This document shows, piece after piece, positions 19,275 to 30,276 of a DNA stretch of 64,000 bases (positions are counted from its first letter, which is position 1; each line of letters opens with the position of its first letter). The translations under genes were made by a program, and so were the position numbers. Where the stretch lies: assembly GCF_900141795.1 (NCBI RefSeq), contig NZ_FSRE01000002.1:248001-312000 (forward strand), in the 5' to 3' direction. The DNA comes from Sulfurivirga caldicuralii. GTDB lineage: Bacteria; Pseudomonadota; Gammaproteobacteria; Thiomicrospirales; Thiomicrospiraceae. The notes under the pieces were generated by a model. That model searched no databases. It saw only the letters and a list, made by a program, of their open reading frames with translations, and had not been told where the DNA came from.

Positions 19275-19299
19275 TATAATGAATTCATGCCGAATTATA
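19275..19299. promoter_or_regulatory. Divergent -10 pair DUF389 gene / clpS
   Basis: TATAAT at 19275-19280 reads towards clpS, and ATTATA at 19294-19299 (TATAAT on the minus strand) reads towards the DUF389 gene. With 13 bp between them both predicted start points fall on 19287, which is also the A of the clpS ATG. No -35 box or Shine-Dalgarno sequence is seen for clpS. Confidence 0.45.
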
Positions 19300-19604
19300 C
19301 CCTTGATAGTGATACCGTCCTTGAAAAGGTGCCGGTGCGGGTCAAGCCCCCGCGGCGCTGGAAGGTTGTTCTCTATAACGATGATTACACCCCCATGGAT
19401 TTCGTTGTGCTGGTGCTGATGCGCTTTTTTGGGCATGATGAAGATGCAGCAACCCGCATCATGTGGCAGGTGCATACGCAGGGCAAGGGGGTCTGCGGCA
19501 TCTACTCGCGGGAAATCGCCGAAACCAAAATGATGCAGGTTAACCGCTTCAGCCGTGAAAACGGCCATCCGCTGCTGTGTCAGATCGAATTACACGATGA
19601 GTAA
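19287..19604 (+). CDS. clpS: ClpS adaptor protein
   Basis: ClpS delivers N-end-rule substrates to ClpAP and adjusts its choice of substrate. The 105-residue product has the family core: WKVVLYNDDYTPMDFVV, whose Asn-Asp pair binds the N-degron, and the GKGVCGIYSREIAETK segment that contacts ClpA. clpA follows after 6 bp. The ATG has no ribosome site and lies six bases after a TATAAT, so the message may be leaderless. Confidence 0.96.
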   Translation: MPNYTLDSDTVLEKVPVRVKPPRRWKVVLYNDDYTPMDFVVLVLMRFFGHDEDAATRIMWQVHTQGKGVCGIYSREIAETKMMQVNRFSRENGHPLLCQIELHDE

Positions 19605-19610
19605 AAGAGT

Positions 19611-21902
19611 ATGTTAAGTAAAGACGTCCAACGAGTTTTATCCAATGCCTTCAGTCTCGCGCACGAGATGGGGCACGAGTTTGTCACGCTCGAGCATGTG
19701 CTGCTCGAGCTGCTGTCGCTGGACGATGTGCAGGATGTGATCTACGCCTGCAGCGTGGATGTGGCGGATGTGGAGGCGAGCCTGGAGCACTACCTGGCCA
19801 ATGATCTGGTGCGCACACAGGGCGAAGAATCCTTCGAGCTGCAGCCGACGCTAGCGGTGCAGCGCGTGATCGAACGCGCCATCTATACCGTGCAGACCAA
19901 CGGCTATCCCGAAGTGAACGGGTTGCATCTGCTCGCCTCCATTTTCTCCGAACAGGATTCCTACGCGGTCTATTTCCTGGAGAAGCACGGCGTGCATCGC
20001 GCCGATGTGCTCAGCTACATTTCCCACGGCGTCACCGCCACTGAAGCGCAGATGCTGGGCGAGGAGGACTTCTGGGGCGAAAGCGGCAGCAAGCGCCAGA
20101 GTGAGGCGAGTGAAGGCAAGCCGGCGGAAGGCGAAGAAGCCGTAGCCGATTTCCTTACCCAGTTTGCGCGGGATCTCAATCTGGAAGCCGAGCAGGGGCG
20201 TATCGATCCCGTAATCGGCCGCGACATGGAGATCGAGCGCACGCTGGAGATCCTCTCCCGCCGCCGCAAGAACAATCCGATTCTCGTCGGCGAGCCGGGT
20301 GTGGGCAAGACCGCCATTGCCGAAGGGCTGGCGCTGCGCATTGTGCGCGGCGAAGTGCCGGAGCGGCTGCGCAACGCACGCATCTATAGCCTTGATATGG
20401 GCAGCCTCATGGCCGGTACCCGTTACCGCGGTGATTTCGAGCAGCGCTTCAAGCAGCTGCTGGAAGCACTGGCGGAAAAGGAATACGCCATTTTGTTCAT
20501 CGACGAGATTCACACCATCGTCGGGGCCGGGGCGGTGCAGGGTGGCGCGTTGGACGCCTCCAACCTGATGAAACCAGCGCTGGCGGCGGGCAAGCTGCGC
20601 TGTATCGGTGCGACCACCTACGAAGAGTTCCGCACCATTTTTGAGAAGGATCGTGCGCTGGCGCGTCGCTTCCAGAAGATCGACGTAGTGGAGCCATCGC
20701 TGGACGATACCTTCAAGATTCTCAAGGGCTTGAAGGACAAGTTTGAAGCGCATCATAACGTGAAATACACCCTGCCGGCGCTGCGTGCCGCGGTGGAGTT
20801 GTCGGCCCGCTACATTCAGGACCGGCATCTGCCCGACAAGGCCATCGACGTGATCGATGAGGCCGGCGCCCGTTTTGCGCTGCAGAAGGCGGCCAACCGC
20901 CGTTCACAGGTGGGTGTGGCGGACATTCAGCGCGTGGTGGCAAAAATGGCACGCGTGCCGTTGACGCAGATTACGCAGAAGGAGCGCGATAAGCTGGCCA
21001 CGCTGGAGCCGGACCTGAAGCGGGTCATTTTCGGGCAGGATGCCGCGGTGGATCAGGTGGTGTCTGCCATCAAGCTCGCGCGTTCGGGCCTGAAGAATCC
21101 GGACCGGCCCATCGCCAATTTCCTCTTTGCCGGGCCCACCGGCGTGGGCAAGACCGAACTGGCCCGTCAGCTGGCGCAGCACATGGGCGTGGAGTTGATC
21201 CGTTTCGACATGTCCGAATACATGGAGCGCCACACAGTGTCGCGCCTGGTGGGGGCACCGCCGGGCTATGTGGGCTACGAGGAAGGCGGCCAGCTGACCG
21301 AGGCGGTCAACCGCCACCCGCACAGCGTGGTGCTGCTGGACGAGATCGAAAAGGCGCATCCGGATGTGTTCAATATCCTGCTGCAGGTGATGGACAGCGG
21401 CACGCTGACGGACAACAATGGTCGCAAGACCGATTTCCGCAACGTGGTGCTGATCATGACCTCCAACGTGGGCGCCGAGCAGATGGCGCGCAGCACCATG
21501 GGCTTTGTGCAGCAGGATCACACTCGTGATTTCGGCGCCGAGCTGAAAAAGGCGTTTACCCCAGAGTTCCGTAACCGCCTGGATGCAGTGATCCAGTTCG
21601 CGCCGCTGGCACCGGAGGCCATGCGCCGCGTGGTGGACAAGTTTATCCTGCAACTGGAAGTGCAGCTGAGCGAACGCAAGGTGAAACTGGATGTGACCCC
21701 GGCTGCCCGTCAGTGGCTGGCAGAGCACGGCTACGATGCCCAGATGGGCGCACGCCCCATGGAGCGGCTCATCCGCGAGAAGCTCAAGCAGCCGTTGGCA
21801 GAAATGCTCCTCTTCGGTGAGTTGAAAGAGGGCGGTACGCTGCGCATTGGCGTTGAGAAGGGCGAACTCAAGCTCAAGCCCGAGGTTCTGGAAGCCGTGT
21901 AA
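19611..21902 (+). CDS. clpA: ATP-dependent Clp protease ATPase subunit ClpA
   Basis: ClpA is the unfoldase that feeds proteins into ClpP. The 763-residue product has the N-domain (residues 1-140), AAA-1 with Walker A GEPGVGKT, and AAA-2 with [36 protein letters not shown] and the sensor-2 region [19 protein letters not shown]. It pairs with clpS directly upstream. One copy of the dispersed repeat begins immediately after its TAA, followed by a bidirectional terminator shared with infA. Confidence 0.98.
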   Translation: MLSKDVQRVLSNAFSLAHEMGHEFVTLEHVLLELLSLDDVQDVIYACSVDVADVEASLEHYLANDLVRTQGEESFELQPTLAVQRVIERAIYTVQTNGYPEVNGLHLLASIFSEQDSYAVYFLEKHGVHRADVLSYISHGVTATEAQMLGEEDFWGESGSKRQSEASEGKPAEGEEAVADFLTQFARDLNLEAEQGRIDPVIGRDMEIERTLEILSRRRKNNPILVGEPGVGKTAIAEGLALRIVRGEVPERLRNARIYSLDMGSLMAGTRYRGDFEQRFKQLLEALAEKEYAILFIDEIHTIVGAGAVQGGALDASNLMKPALAAGKLRCIGATTYEEFRTIFEKDRALARRFQKIDVVEPSLDDTFKILKGLKDKFEAHHNVKYTLPALRAAVELSARYIQDRHLPDKAIDVIDEAGARFALQKAANRRSQVGVADIQRVVAKMARVPLTQITQKERDKLATLEPDLKRVIFGQDAAVDQVVSAIKLARSGLKNPDRPIANFLFAGPTGVGKTELARQLAQHMGVELIRFDMSEYMERHTVSRLVGAPPGYVGYEEGGQLTEAVNRHPHSVVLLDEIEKAHPDVFNILLQVMDSGTLTDNNGRKTDFRNVVLIMTSNVGAEQMARSTMGFVQQDHTRDFGAELKKAFTPEFRNRLDAVIQFAPLAPEAMRRVVDKFILQLEVQLSERKVKLDVTPAARQWLAEHGYDAQMGARPMERLIREKLKQPLAEMLLFGELKEGGTLRIGVEKGELKLKPEVLEAV

Positions 21903-21923
21903 GAGGGGGGTCCCCGACTTTTT
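21903..21923 (+). repeat. Dispersed repeat copy 3 (directly after clpA)
   Basis: GAG6 TCCCC GAC T5 starts on the base after the clpA TAA. Nine bases later an A6 run opens the terminator stem. Confidence 0.9.
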
Positions 21924-21932
21924 CACGGCCAC

Positions 21933-21965
21933 AAAAAAGCCGCTTCGTTCCGAAGCGGCTTTTTT
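21933..21965. terminator. Bidirectional terminator clpA / infA
   Basis: A 15-bp stem, AAAAAAGCCGCTTCG with its complement CGAAGCGGCTTTTTT around a TTC loop, gives a T-run on either strand and serves the convergent clpA and infA genes. Confidence 0.92.
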
Positions 21966-21988
21966 ATTAAAAAAACGGCCGAAACGGC

Positions 21989-22207
21989 TTATTTTTCACG
22001 GTAAACGATGCGTCCGCGGGTCAGATCGTAGGGGGTCAGCTCGACGCGGACACGGTCGCCTTCGAGAATGCGGATGTAGTTCTTGCGCATGCGGCCAGAG
22101 ATGTGCGCGAGGATTTCGTGGCCGTTGTCCAGTTCTACGCGGAACATGGTGTTGGGCAGCACGTCCTTGACGGTGCCTTCCATTTCAATGACGTCTTCTT
22201 TTGCCAT
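21989..22207 (-). CDS. infA: Translation initiation factor IF-1
   Basis: IF-1 binds the ribosomal A site during initiation. The product has 72 residues, the usual length, with the OB-fold sequence [19 protein letters not shown] and [20 protein letters not shown]. The open frame continues upstream, but the family start is the ATG at 22207. A minus-strand TATAAT lies at 22247-22242, about 35 bp upstream. clpA-infA-aat order matches E. coli. Confidence 0.98.
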   Translation of the reverse strand: MAKEDVIEMEGTVKDVLPNTMFRVELDNGHEILAHISGRMRKNYIRILEGDRVRVELTPYDLTRGRIVYREK

Positions 22208-22241
22208 GAGTCTCTCGATTGATTGAAATTTGCCTGCGCGA

Positions 22242-22247
22242 ATTATA
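22242..22247 (-). promoter_or_regulatory. -10 box of infA
   Basis: Minus-strand TATAAT with TTGCCT at about 22269-22264 as a possible -35 (16-bp spacer). The predicted leader is about 28 nt. Confidence 0.45.
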
Positions 22248-22293
22248 CCCGCAACATGGCACAAGGCAAGGAAAAACAAGCGCTGACAACTGC

Positions 22294-23007
22294 TTAGACA
22301 GGGGTTGTGCTGTCTTGCCACGTGCGTGCCGGGAAGATCTGGTTGATATCTTCGTTGAGCAGACGCTCGAATTCCGCCCGTGGCAGCAGCGTGGCGCCCA
22401 TGGAGATAAGGTGATCGGTGGGCACCTGACAGTCGATCATGCGAAAGCCCCACCCGTGCAGCTGTTGCGCCAGCCGTACCAGCGCAATCTTGGAGGCGTC
22501 GGGTCGCCAGCTGAACATGGATTCGCCAAAGAAGACCTTGCCCAGACTGACACCATACAGACCCCCCACTAGCTCATCCTCCCACCAGACTTCCACACTG
22601 TGAGCATACCCCAGGGAATGCAGCGTGGTGTAGGCGTGGATCATGCGCTCGCTTAGCCAGGTGCCTTCCTGTCCGGGGCGCGGTGTTTTTGCGCAGGCGC
22701 GGATCACCCGGTCAAACGCCGTATCGAAGCTGACGCGCCAGCCGGGCTTTTTCATCACTTTGCGCAGTGAGCGGCGGATCCTGACCTGATCGGTCATCAG
22801 CACGCAGCGGGGGTCGGGTGTCCACCACAGTACCGGTTCATCAGCGTTGAACCACGGAAAGATGCCGTGGCGATAGGCTTCCAGCAGCCATTCCGGAGTG
22901 AGATCGCCGCCCACTGCCAGCAGGCCGCTGGGCTCCCGCGCAGCCAAGTGCGTGGGCGGGAAGCGGGCGGGCGATTCGGGAAGCCAGAAGGGGCCGGTTT
23001 GCGTCAT
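22294..23007 (-). CDS. aat: Leucyl/phenylalanyl-tRNA-protein transferase
   Basis: Aat adds Leu or Phe to proteins with N-terminal Lys or Arg, creating N-degrons that ClpS (encoded 3 kb away) recognises. The 237-residue product shows the family signatures [22 protein letters not shown] and [31 protein letters not shown] use the ATG at 23007 ([12 protein letters not shown]); the frame extends four codons to a TTG with no better support. It is divergent from dnaE. Confidence 0.96.
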   Translation of the reverse strand: MTQTGPFWLPESPARFPPTHLAAREPSGLLAVGGDLTPEWLLEAYRHGIFPWFNADEPVLWWTPDPRCVLMTDQVRIRRSLRKVMKKPGWRVSFDTAFDRVIRACAKTPRPGQEGTWLSERMIHAYTTLHSLGYAHSVEVWWEDELVGGLYGVSLGKVFFGESMFSWRPDASKIALVRLAQQLHGWGFRMIDCQVPTDHLISMGATLLPRAEFERLLNEDINQIFPARTWQDSTTPV

Positions 23008-23027
23008 GGTTGCAGGCAATGGAGTGT

Positions 23028-23047
23028 TAAAATGTGCCTCTATTTTA
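23028..23047. promoter_or_regulatory. Divergent -10 pair aat / dnaE
   Basis: TAAAAT at 23028-23033 with an upstream TGT (extended -10) reads towards dnaE. ATTTTA at 23042-23047 is TAAAAT on the minus strand, towards aat. The gap is 8 bp, exactly as at rluE/icd, and the predicted leaders are 24-28 nt. Confidence 0.55.
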
Positions 23048-23063
23048 CGATGTGAACCGGTCC

Positions 23064-26000
23064 ATGCAGCCCTTCGTTCATCTTCATACCCACAGCGAGT
23101 ACTCCATTGTCGACAGCACCCTCAAGGTGAAGGAGCTGGTGGCGCTTGCCAAGGAAAAGGGGCAGCCGGCGGTTGCACTGACCGATCAGGGTAACCTGTT
23201 TGCACTGGTCAAGTTCTACAAGGCGGCGCTGGCGGAAGGCATAAAGCCCATTATCGGTGCCGACATTTGGCTGGAAAATGAGACTGATGCCAGCGGGCCC
23301 ACGCGGGTGACGCTGCTGTGTCTGGATCAGCAGGGCTATCTCAACCTTTCCCACCTTATCAGCCACAGTTATCTGCAAGGGCAGCGTCTGGTGCAGCACG
23401 ACATGGTGCCCGTGGTGAGCCGGGAGGAGCTGGCGCGCCACAGCGAGGGGCTGGTGGCACTGCTGGGGCCGCAGAGCGAGATCGCTGCCGCGCTGGCGGC
23501 TGGGCGCCTGAATCAGGTGGCGGCGCTGGCCGAATGGTGGGAGGCGCATTTCCACGACCGCATCTATCTGGAGTTCGTGCGCACCGGCCGCGAGGGGGAG
23601 GAGGCCTTTATCAGCGACAGCGCGCGGGTGATCGAGCGCTACGGCTGGCCGGCAGTGGCGAGTAACGACGTGCGTTTCGCCAGCGCCGAGGACTTTGATG
23701 CCCACGAGGTGCGCACCTGCATCCACTCCGGCCATGTGCTGGATGACGACAACCGGCCCAAGCGCTATAGCGAGCAGCAGTATTTCCGCAGCAGCGAGGA
23801 GATGGCCGAACTGTTTGCGGACCTGCCCGGCGCGCTGGAAAATACAGTGGAGCTGGCACGGCGCTGCAATGTGCAGCTGCATCTGGGCGAATACTTCCTG
23901 CCCGACTTCCCCATCCCGGATGGGATGAGCATGGACGAATACTTTGTGCAGGTGTGTGAGCAGGGGCTGGATGCGCGGTTGCAGTTTCTGTTTGGGCATC
24001 TGGACGCAAACGCCTTCGCGGAAAAGCGCAGGCAGTATTACGAACGCCTGCATTTCGAGCTGGATACCATCATTCAGATGGGGTTTCCCGGCTACTTCCT
24101 CATCGTTGCCGACTTTATCCAGTGGGCCAAGGATCACGGCATTCCCGTGGGGCCAGGGCGTGGCTCTGGCGCGGGTTCACTGGTGGCCTATTCCCTCAAA
24201 ATCACCGATCTGGATCCCATCCAATACGACCTGCTGTTCGAACGCTTCCTCAACCCGGAGCGGGTCTCCATGCCCGACTTCGACGTGGACTTCTGCATGG
24301 AGCGTCGCGACGAGGTAATCGACTATGTATCGCGCCACTATGGCCGCGATCACGTCTCGCAGATTGTCACCTTCGGCACCATGGCTGCAAAGGCGGTGGT
24401 GCGCGACGTGGGCCGCGTGCTCGGGCATCCTTACGGCATGGTGGACGGCGTGGCCAAGCTCATCCCGCCGGATCTGGGCATGACGCTCACCAAGGCACTG
24501 GAACAGGAGCCGGATCTCAAGGCGCGTTATGACAATGAAGAGGAGGTGCGCGAGCTGCTGGATCTTGCGCTGAAGCTGGAAGGCACCGTGCGCAACACCG
24601 GCAAGCACGCCGGGGGCGTGGTCATCGGGCCGCGTCCGCTGGAAACCTTCTGTCCACTGCTGTCGGAACCGGATGGCACGGGCGTGGTCACGCAGCTGGA
24701 CAAGAACGATGTGGAAAGCATCGGTCTGGTAAAGTTCGACTTTCTCGGTCTGCGCACGCTCACCATAATCGACTGGGCGCTGCAGTCCATCAATGCCGGC
24801 AAGCAGCCGGGGGAGGCGGGCTATGTGGATATCGCGCGCATTCCGCTGGATGATCGCAAGACCTTTGAATTGATCAAGACCGGCCGCACCACGGGCGTTT
24901 TTCAGCTGGAATCCGCCGGCATGCAGGACCTGATCCGGCGCCTGCAACCCGACTGCTTCGAGGACATCATCGCCCTGGTGGCGCTGTTTCGCCCCGGCCC
25001 GCTGGAATCGGGTATGGTGGATAACTTCATCGCCCGCAAGCACGGGCGCGAGAAGATCTCCTATCCTGATCCCAACTATCAGCACGAGTGGCTTAGGCCC
25101 ATTCTGGAGCCCACCTACGGCGTCATTCTCTATCAGGAGCAGGTGATGCAGATCGCCCAGGTGCTGGCGGGCTACACGCTGGGCGGTGCGGATCTGCTGC
25201 GTCGCGCCATGGGCAAGAAAAAGCCGGAGGAGATGGCCAAGCAGCGTGAAGTGTTCCGCGAGGGGGCCATAAAGCAGGGCGTCGATCCCGAACTGGCCAT
25301 GAAGATCTTCGACCTGGTGGAGAAGTTCGCTGGCTACGGCTTCAACAAGTCCCACTCGGCCGCCTATGCGCTTGTGTCCTATCAGAGTGCCTGGCTGAAG
25401 ACGCACTACCCTGCCGAATTCATGGCAGCGCAGATCTCGTCCGACATGGACAACACCGACAAGGTGGTGCACATGATCAACGAGTGCCTCAGCATGGGGC
25501 TGGAGGTGCTCAAGCCGGATATCAACCAGTGTGGCATCCGCTTTACTCCGCAGCCCGGCGGCAGGATTCTGTATGGCCTGGGCGCCATCAAGGGCGTTGG
25601 AGAAGCCGCACTGGAGGGCATTATCCGCGAACGGGAGGAAAACGGCCCCTATCGTGATCTGTTCGACTTCTGCAAGCGGGTGGACCGCAAGGTCAACCGG
25701 CGCGTGATCGAGGCGCTGATCCGTGCTGGCGCCATGGATTGCCTACACGACAACCGTCAGGCCATGCTCACCTCCCTGGGGCAGGCGCTGTCGGTGGCAG
25801 AGCAGTTTCACAAGGATCGCGAGGCGGGACAGTTAGACATGTTCGGCGGTCTGGTGGAAGACGATCAGCAGCATCACCTGGTGGATGTGCCGGAAATGCC
25901 GCAGAAACTGCGCCTGCAGGGCGAAAAGGAAACCCTCGGTCTCTACATGACCGGCCACCCCATAGAACTGTACCGTGACGAACTGAATCGTCTGGTGGGC

Positions 26001-26552
26001 AAGCCGCTGCGCGAACTGCGAGCGGAAAAATTCAAGCAGCAGACCGCCGCCGGGTTGATTGTGGCGCTGCGGCGCAAGCGCACCCGCCGCGGTGATACCA
26101 TGGCATTTATCGCGTTGGACGACAAGACTGCGCGGCTGGAGGTGATTGTTGGCCCCAGTCTGCTGGAGCAGTGCAAGGACTTTCTGGCCGTCGATACCCT
26201 GGTGGTGGTGGAAGGTGAGGTGTCCGAGGACACCTTCAACGGCGACGGCGGCCTAAAAATGGACGCCAAGAACATCTATCCGCTGGCTCAGGCACGCGTG
26301 GAAAAGGCGCGCGGCCTCAAGCTGTGGCTCAATTCGGAACAGAGCACGCAGGACAAGCTGATGGCGCTGAACATTCTGCTGGAGACCTACCACAGCAAAA
26401 ACGGCATGCCGGTGGTGATTGAATACTGCAATGACCGTGCGCGCGGTCAGCTTAAGCTGGGCGAACGCTTCCATGTGCTGCCGGATGACGACCTGCTGGA
26501 AGCGATCCACGGCCAGAAAATCCGTCTTGAAATTGCCTATCCGCAGTCGTAA
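23064..26552 (+). CDS. dnaE: DNA polymerase III alpha subunit
   Basis: The replicative polymerase subunit, 1162 residues. It begins with the PHP domain (HLHTHSEYSIVDST), followed by the family C polymerase core with the catalytic aspartates in MPDFDVDFCMERR, the fingers/tau region, and a C-terminal OB fold. The PHP domain has lost several metal-site residues in most gammaproteobacteria, and I did not check them all here. I start at the ATG at 23064 (MQPFVHLHTHS), as in E. coli; in-frame GTGs at 23034 and 23052 are less likely. The dnaQ proofreading subunit is at 44.7 kb. Confidence 0.97.
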   Translation: MQPFVHLHTHSEYSIVDSTLKVKELVALAKEKGQPAVALTDQGNLFALVKFYKAALAEGIKPIIGADIWLENETDASGPTRVTLLCLDQQGYLNLSHLISHSYLQGQRLVQHDMVPVVSREELARHSEGLVALLGPQSEIAAALAAGRLNQVAALAEWWEAHFHDRIYLEFVRTGREGEEAFISDSARVIERYGWPAVASNDVRFASAEDFDAHEVRTCIHSGHVLDDDNRPKRYSEQQYFRSSEEMAELFADLPGALENTVELARRCNVQLHLGEYFLPDFPIPDGMSMDEYFVQVCEQGLDARLQFLFGHLDANAFAEKRRQYYERLHFELDTIIQMGFPGYFLIVADFIQWAKDHGIPVGPGRGSGAGSLVAYSLKITDLDPIQYDLLFERFLNPERVSMPDFDVDFCMERRDEVIDYVSRHYGRDHVSQIVTFGTMAAKAVVRDVGRVLGHPYGMVDGVAKLIPPDLGMTLTKALEQEPDLKARYDNEEEVRELLDLALKLEGTVRNTGKHAGGVVIGPRPLETFCPLLSEPDGTGVVTQLDKNDVESIGLVKFDFLGLRTLTIIDWALQSINAGKQPGEAGYVDIARIPLDDRKTFELIKTGRTTGVFQLESAGMQDLIRRLQPDCFEDIIALVALFRPGPLESGMVDNFIARKHGREKISYPDPNYQHEWLRPILEPTYGVILYQEQVMQIAQVLAGYTLGGADLLRRAMGKKKPEEMAKQREVFREGAIKQGVDPELAMKIFDLVEKFAGYGFNKSHSAAYALVSYQSAWLKTHYPAEFMAAQISSDMDNTDKVVHMINECLSMGLEVLKPDINQCGIRFTPQPGGRILYGLGAIKGVGEAALEGIIREREENGPYRDLFDFCKRVDRKVNRRVIEALIRAGAMDCLHDNRQAMLTSLGQALSVAEQFHKDREAGQLDMFGGLVEDDQQHHLVDVPEMPQKLRLQGEKETLGLYMTGHPIELYRDELNRLVGKPLRELRAEKFKQQTAAGLIVALRRKRTRRGDTMAFIALDDKTARLEVIVGPSLLEQCKDFLAVDTLVVVEGEVSEDTFNGDGGLKMDAKNIYPLAQARVEKARGLKLWLNSEQSTQDKLMALNILLETYHSKNGMPVVIEYCNDRARGQLKLGERFHVLPDDDLLEAIHGQKIRLEIAYPQS

Positions 26553-26606
26553 AGTGGCTGCATTTACGCAAGTTTGTCAGTGAAATTACCAGAGGAGCGT
26601 CAAGCC

Positions 26607-28562
26607 ATGTCTGAGACTATCGAATCCATTCTGCACGAAGACCGCGTTTTCCCGCCCAGCCCCGAATTCACTGCCCAGGCGAACATCAAGCCCGAAGATT
26701 ACGAAGCCCTGAAGCGCAAGGCCGAAGCGGACCATGTCGGCTTCTGGGCCGATCTGGCGCGGGAAAAGATTACCTGGGCCAAGCCCTTTACCCAGGTGCT
26801 GGATGACAGCAACGCGCCCTTTTTCAAGTGGTTTACTGACGGCGAACTGAACGTCTCCTACAACTGTCTGGATCGCCATCTGGACGCCAAGGGCGACAAG
26901 ACTGCCATTATTTTCGAGTCCGACGACGGCAAGGTCACCCGCTACACCTACAAGGAACTGACCGACGAAGTCAGCCGTTTCGCCAACGCGCTCAAGAATC
27001 TGGGTGTGAAAGAGGGCGACCGGGTGGTGATCTACATGCCCATGATCCCGCAGGCGGTGATCGCCATGCAGGCCTGTGCCCGTATCGGCGCGATTCACTC
27101 GGTGGTGTTCGGTGGTTTCTCAGCCGTTGCGCTGCGCGACCGTATCGATGATGCCGGCGCCAAGATCGTCATTACTGCCGATGGCGGCCGCCGTGGCGGC
27201 AAGACGGTGCCATTGAAGGCGGCCGTGAATGAAGCGCTGGAAGAACACTGCGGCTGCGTGGAAAAGGTCATTGTCTACGAGCGCACCGGTGAAGAAGTGG
27301 AGATGGTCGCAGGTCGCGATATCTGGTGGCACGAAGCCGAGCGCGGCATGCCAGATTACTGTGAGCCGGTTAACGTGAATGCCGAGCACCCGCTGTTTCT
27401 GCTCTATACCTCCGGTTCCACCGGCAAGCCGAAAGGAGTGCAGCACAGCTCAGGTGGCTATCTGCTCAACGCTATCGTCACCAACGAGTGGGTGTTTGAC
27501 CTGAAGGATGACGATGTCTTCTGGTGTACCGCCGATGTGGGCTGGATCACCGGGCATACCTATGTGGCCTATGGCCCGTTGGCGCTGGGCAAGACCATCG
27601 TCATGTTCGAAGGCGTGCCCACCTATCCGCATGCCGGCCGTTTCTGGGAAATGTGCCAGAACCACGGGGTTACCGTGTTCTACACGGCGCCGACGGCCAT
27701 TCGCGCGCTGATGCGTTTCGGTGACGAAATTCCCAGCGAGTACGATCTGAGCAAGCTGCGCCTTCTGGGCACCGTGGGTGAACCCATCAACCCGGAAGCG
27801 TGGATGTGGTACTACACTGTCATCGGCAAGGAACGCTGCCCCATCGTGGATACTTGGTGGCAGACTGAAACCGGTGCGCACATGATTGCGCCGCTGCCGG
27901 GTGTGACGCCGCTGAAGCCCGGTTCCTGCACCTTCCCATTGCCCGGCATCGATGCGGCCGTTGTGGATGAGGAAGGCAACGAGATTCCACATGGTAACGG
28001 CGGCTATCTGGTGATCCGCAAGCCGTGGCCGTCCATGCTGCGCACCGTATGGGGCGATGACGAACGTTACGTGAATACCTATTGGGCGCAGTTTAACAAC
28101 CGCTACTACGTGGCCGGCGACTCGGCTCGCCGCGACGAAGACGGCTATTTCTGGATCATGGGCCGCGTGGATGACGTGCTTAATGTGTCTGGTCACCGTC
28201 TCGGCACCATGGAAATCGAATCCGCACTCGTTGCCCACGAGCGCGTGGCCGAAGCAGCTGTGGTCGGACGCCCCGATCCGGTGAAGGGTGAGGCTATCGT
28301 AGCCTTTGTGGTGCCCCGTGGCGATGTGCCGGAGGGCGCGGAGCGTGAAGCGCTGATCAAGGAGTTGCGCGAATGGGTCAGCAAGGAGATCGGCCCCATC
28401 GCCAAGCCGGATGACATCCGCTTCGGCTCCAACCTGCCCAAGACCCGTTCCGGCAAGATCATGCGCCGTCTGCTGCGCGCCATTGCCCGTGGCGAGGAGA
28501 TCACCCAGGATACCTCCACGCTGGAGAACCCGCAGATTCTGGAGCAGTTCATGCAGAAGTAA
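26607..28562 (+). CDS. acs: Acetyl-CoA synthetase
   Basis: Acs activates acetate to acetyl-CoA through acetyl-AMP. The 651-residue product has the AMP-binding motif [18 protein letters not shown], the conserved WWQTETG, and the C-terminal [11 protein letters not shown] whose lysine is acetylated by Pat-type enzymes in other bacteria. The ATG at 26607 has AGGAG nine bases upstream; an in-frame TTG at 26574 is not needed. The 54-bp space after dnaE holds no clear promoter. A bidirectional terminator follows. Confidence 0.97.
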   Translation: MSETIESILHEDRVFPPSPEFTAQANIKPEDYEALKRKAEADHVGFWADLAREKITWAKPFTQVLDDSNAPFFKWFTDGELNVSYNCLDRHLDAKGDKTAIIFESDDGKVTRYTYKELTDEVSRFANALKNLGVKEGDRVVIYMPMIPQAVIAMQACARIGAIHSVVFGGFSAVALRDRIDDAGAKIVITADGGRRGGKTVPLKAAVNEALEEHCGCVEKVIVYERTGEEVEMVAGRDIWWHEAERGMPDYCEPVNVNAEHPLFLLYTSGSTGKPKGVQHSSGGYLLNAIVTNEWVFDLKDDDVFWCTADVGWITGHTYVAYGPLALGKTIVMFEGVPTYPHAGRFWEMCQNHGVTVFYTAPTAIRALMRFGDEIPSEYDLSKLRLLGTVGEPINPEAWMWYYTVIGKERCPIVDTWWQTETGAHMIAPLPGVTPLKPGSCTFPLPGIDAAVVDEEGNEIPHGNGGYLVIRKPWPSMLRTVWGDDERYVNTYWAQFNNRYYVAGDSARRDEDGYFWIMGRVDDVLNVSGHRLGTMEIESALVAHERVAEAAVVGRPDPVKGEAIVAFVVPRGDVPEGAEREALIKELREWVSKEIGPIAKPDDIRFGSNLPKTRSGKIMRRLLRAIARGEEITQDTSTLENPQILEQFMQK

Positions 28563-28583
28563 GCAAAGCTGCTGACCGGTACC

Positions 28584-28610
28584 AAAAGCCCCGCAATTGC
28601 GGGGCTTTTT
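28584..28610. terminator. Bidirectional terminator acs / nadB
   Basis: AAAAGCCCCGC-AATT-GCGGGGCTTTTT forms an 11-bp stem with T-runs on both strands between two convergent genes. Confidence 0.93.
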
Positions 28611-28626
28611 GTTGATCGAGCTGGCG

Positions 28627-30210
28627 TTAGTATTTGGGCGTCAGCACCGTTGGCCTAGCGCGCTTGAAGGTTCTCGGGTAATCCTTGTTATAGTGCAGGC
28701 CACGGCTTTCCTTGCGCCTGCGTGCGCTTAGCACGATGAGCTCCGCTACCAGCGCTAGGTTGCGCAGTTCGATCAGATTGGGGTTGATGGTGTGCTGGCA
28801 GTAGTATTCGTTCACTTCATGCTGGATCATGCGCAGGCGTTTTGCCGCCCGTTTCAGCCGCTTGTCGGAGCGGACGATGCCCACATAGTCCCACATGGTG
28901 CGGCGGATCTCGTCCCAGTCGTGGCTGATGAGCACCTGTTCCTGCGGATCCTCGACCTTGGAGCTGTCCCACAACGGTGCTTTGGGTTGCTGCGGCAGGA
29001 TGGGCAGAGTGCGGATAATGTCGTGGGCGGCTTCCCTGCCAAAGACCAGACCCTCCAGCAGCGAATTGCTGGCGAGGCGGTTGGCGCCGTGCAGGCCGGT
29101 ATAGGCCACTTCCCCAACGGCATAAAGCCCAGGGCGCGTGGTACGGCCGTGCAGATCGGTAACCACGCCGCCGCAGGTGTAGTGCGCTGCCGGCACCACG
29201 GGGATGGGCTCCCGCGTCATGTCAATGCCCACCTTGAGCAGGCGCTGATAGATGGTGGGGAAGTGCTGCTTGATAAAGGTGCTGCCGCGGTGGGTGATAT
29301 CCAGCAGGACGTAATCGAAACCGTGCTTCTTGAGCTCGCTGTCGATGGCGCGGGCCACGATGTCCCGTGGTGCCAATTCACCCCGTTGGTCATACTGATG
29401 CATGAAACGCTCGCCGGTCGGCAGTCGCAGAATGCCGCCCTCGCCGCGCACCGCCTCGGATATGAGGAAGGCGCGATCTCGGGGGTGGTAGAGACACGTG
29501 GGGTGAAACTGGTTGAATTCCATGTTGGCCACCGGGCAGCCTGCCCGCCACGCCATGGCAATGCCATCGCCGGTGGAGGTATCCGGATTGCTGGTGTAAA
29601 GGTATGCCTTGGAGGCACCGCCCGTGGCCAGCACAACCGCCTGCGCCTGAATGGTCTTGACGGTATGGGTGCGCTCGTGCAGCACATAGGCGCCAATGAC
29701 GCGCTCACCGTCGCGGATCAGGTCGATGGCCTCGTGGCGGGAAAGCAGGCAGATGTTTTCGTGCGCCTTGGCGTGATCTAGCAGAATGGTCTCTACGCTG
29801 CGACCGGTATGGTCGGCAGCATGAATGACGCGACGGTGGCTGTGGCCGCCCTCCTTGGTGAGGTGGAACGGGAAGGGGGCACCGGGTTCCGCCGGCGTAA
29901 AGGGCACGCCCAGCTCGATCAGCCAGTCGATCATTTCGCGGCTGTTCTCGGAGACAAAACGCACCACCTTTTCATCGCACAGACCGGCCCCGGCGTTGAG
30001 GGTGTCGCGCACATGCGCCTCTACCGAGTCGCTGGGGTCCAGCACGGCGGCAATGCCGCCCTGTGCCCAGTAGGTGGAGCCCTCTTCCAGGTTCTTTTTG
30101 GCGATGACGGTGACATGGCAGTGGTCGGCCAGATGCAGGGCTGTAGTGAGCCCGGCAATGCCGCTGCCAATGACGAGCACGTCGGTACGGGTGCGTTCTG
30201 TCTGAATCAT
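28627..30210 (-). CDS. nadB: L-aspartate oxidase
   Basis: NadB oxidises aspartate to iminoaspartate, the first step of NAD synthesis from aspartate. The 527-residue flavoprotein has the FAD motif VIGSGIAGLTTALHLA, the substrate-site segment STYWAQGGIAA, HTCGG-type AAHYTCGGVVTDLHGRT, and the C-terminal helical domain. It is divergent from rseC. In many gammaproteobacteria rpoE-rseA-rseB would separate the two genes; here only 66 bp does. Confidence 0.97.
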   Translation of the reverse strand: MIQTERTRTDVLVIGSGIAGLTTALHLADHCHVTVIAKKNLEEGSTYWAQGGIAAVLDPSDSVEAHVRDTLNAGAGLCDEKVVRFVSENSREMIDWLIELGVPFTPAEPGAPFPFHLTKEGGHSHRRVIHAADHTGRSVETILLDHAKAHENICLLSRHEAIDLIRDGERVIGAYVLHERTHTVKTIQAQAVVLATGGASKAYLYTSNPDTSTGDGIAMAWRAGCPVANMEFNQFHPTCLYHPRDRAFLISEAVRGEGGILRLPTGERFMHQYDQRGELAPRDIVARAIDSELKKHGFDYVLLDITHRGSTFIKQHFPTIYQRLLKVGIDMTREPIPVVPAAHYTCGGVVTDLHGRTTRPGLYAVGEVAYTGLHGANRLASNSLLEGLVFGREAAHDIIRTLPILPQQPKAPLWDSSKVEDPQEQVLISHDWDEIRRTMWDYVGIVRSDKRLKRAAKRLRMIQHEVNEYYCQHTINPNLIELRNLALVAELIVLSARRRKESRGLHYNKDYPRTFKRARPTVLTPKY

Positions 30211-30276
30211 TTCATGTTCTGCTTGAAAAGAGGCGTTATATTACTACGTATTACATCACCACAGAGACAAGCGAAG

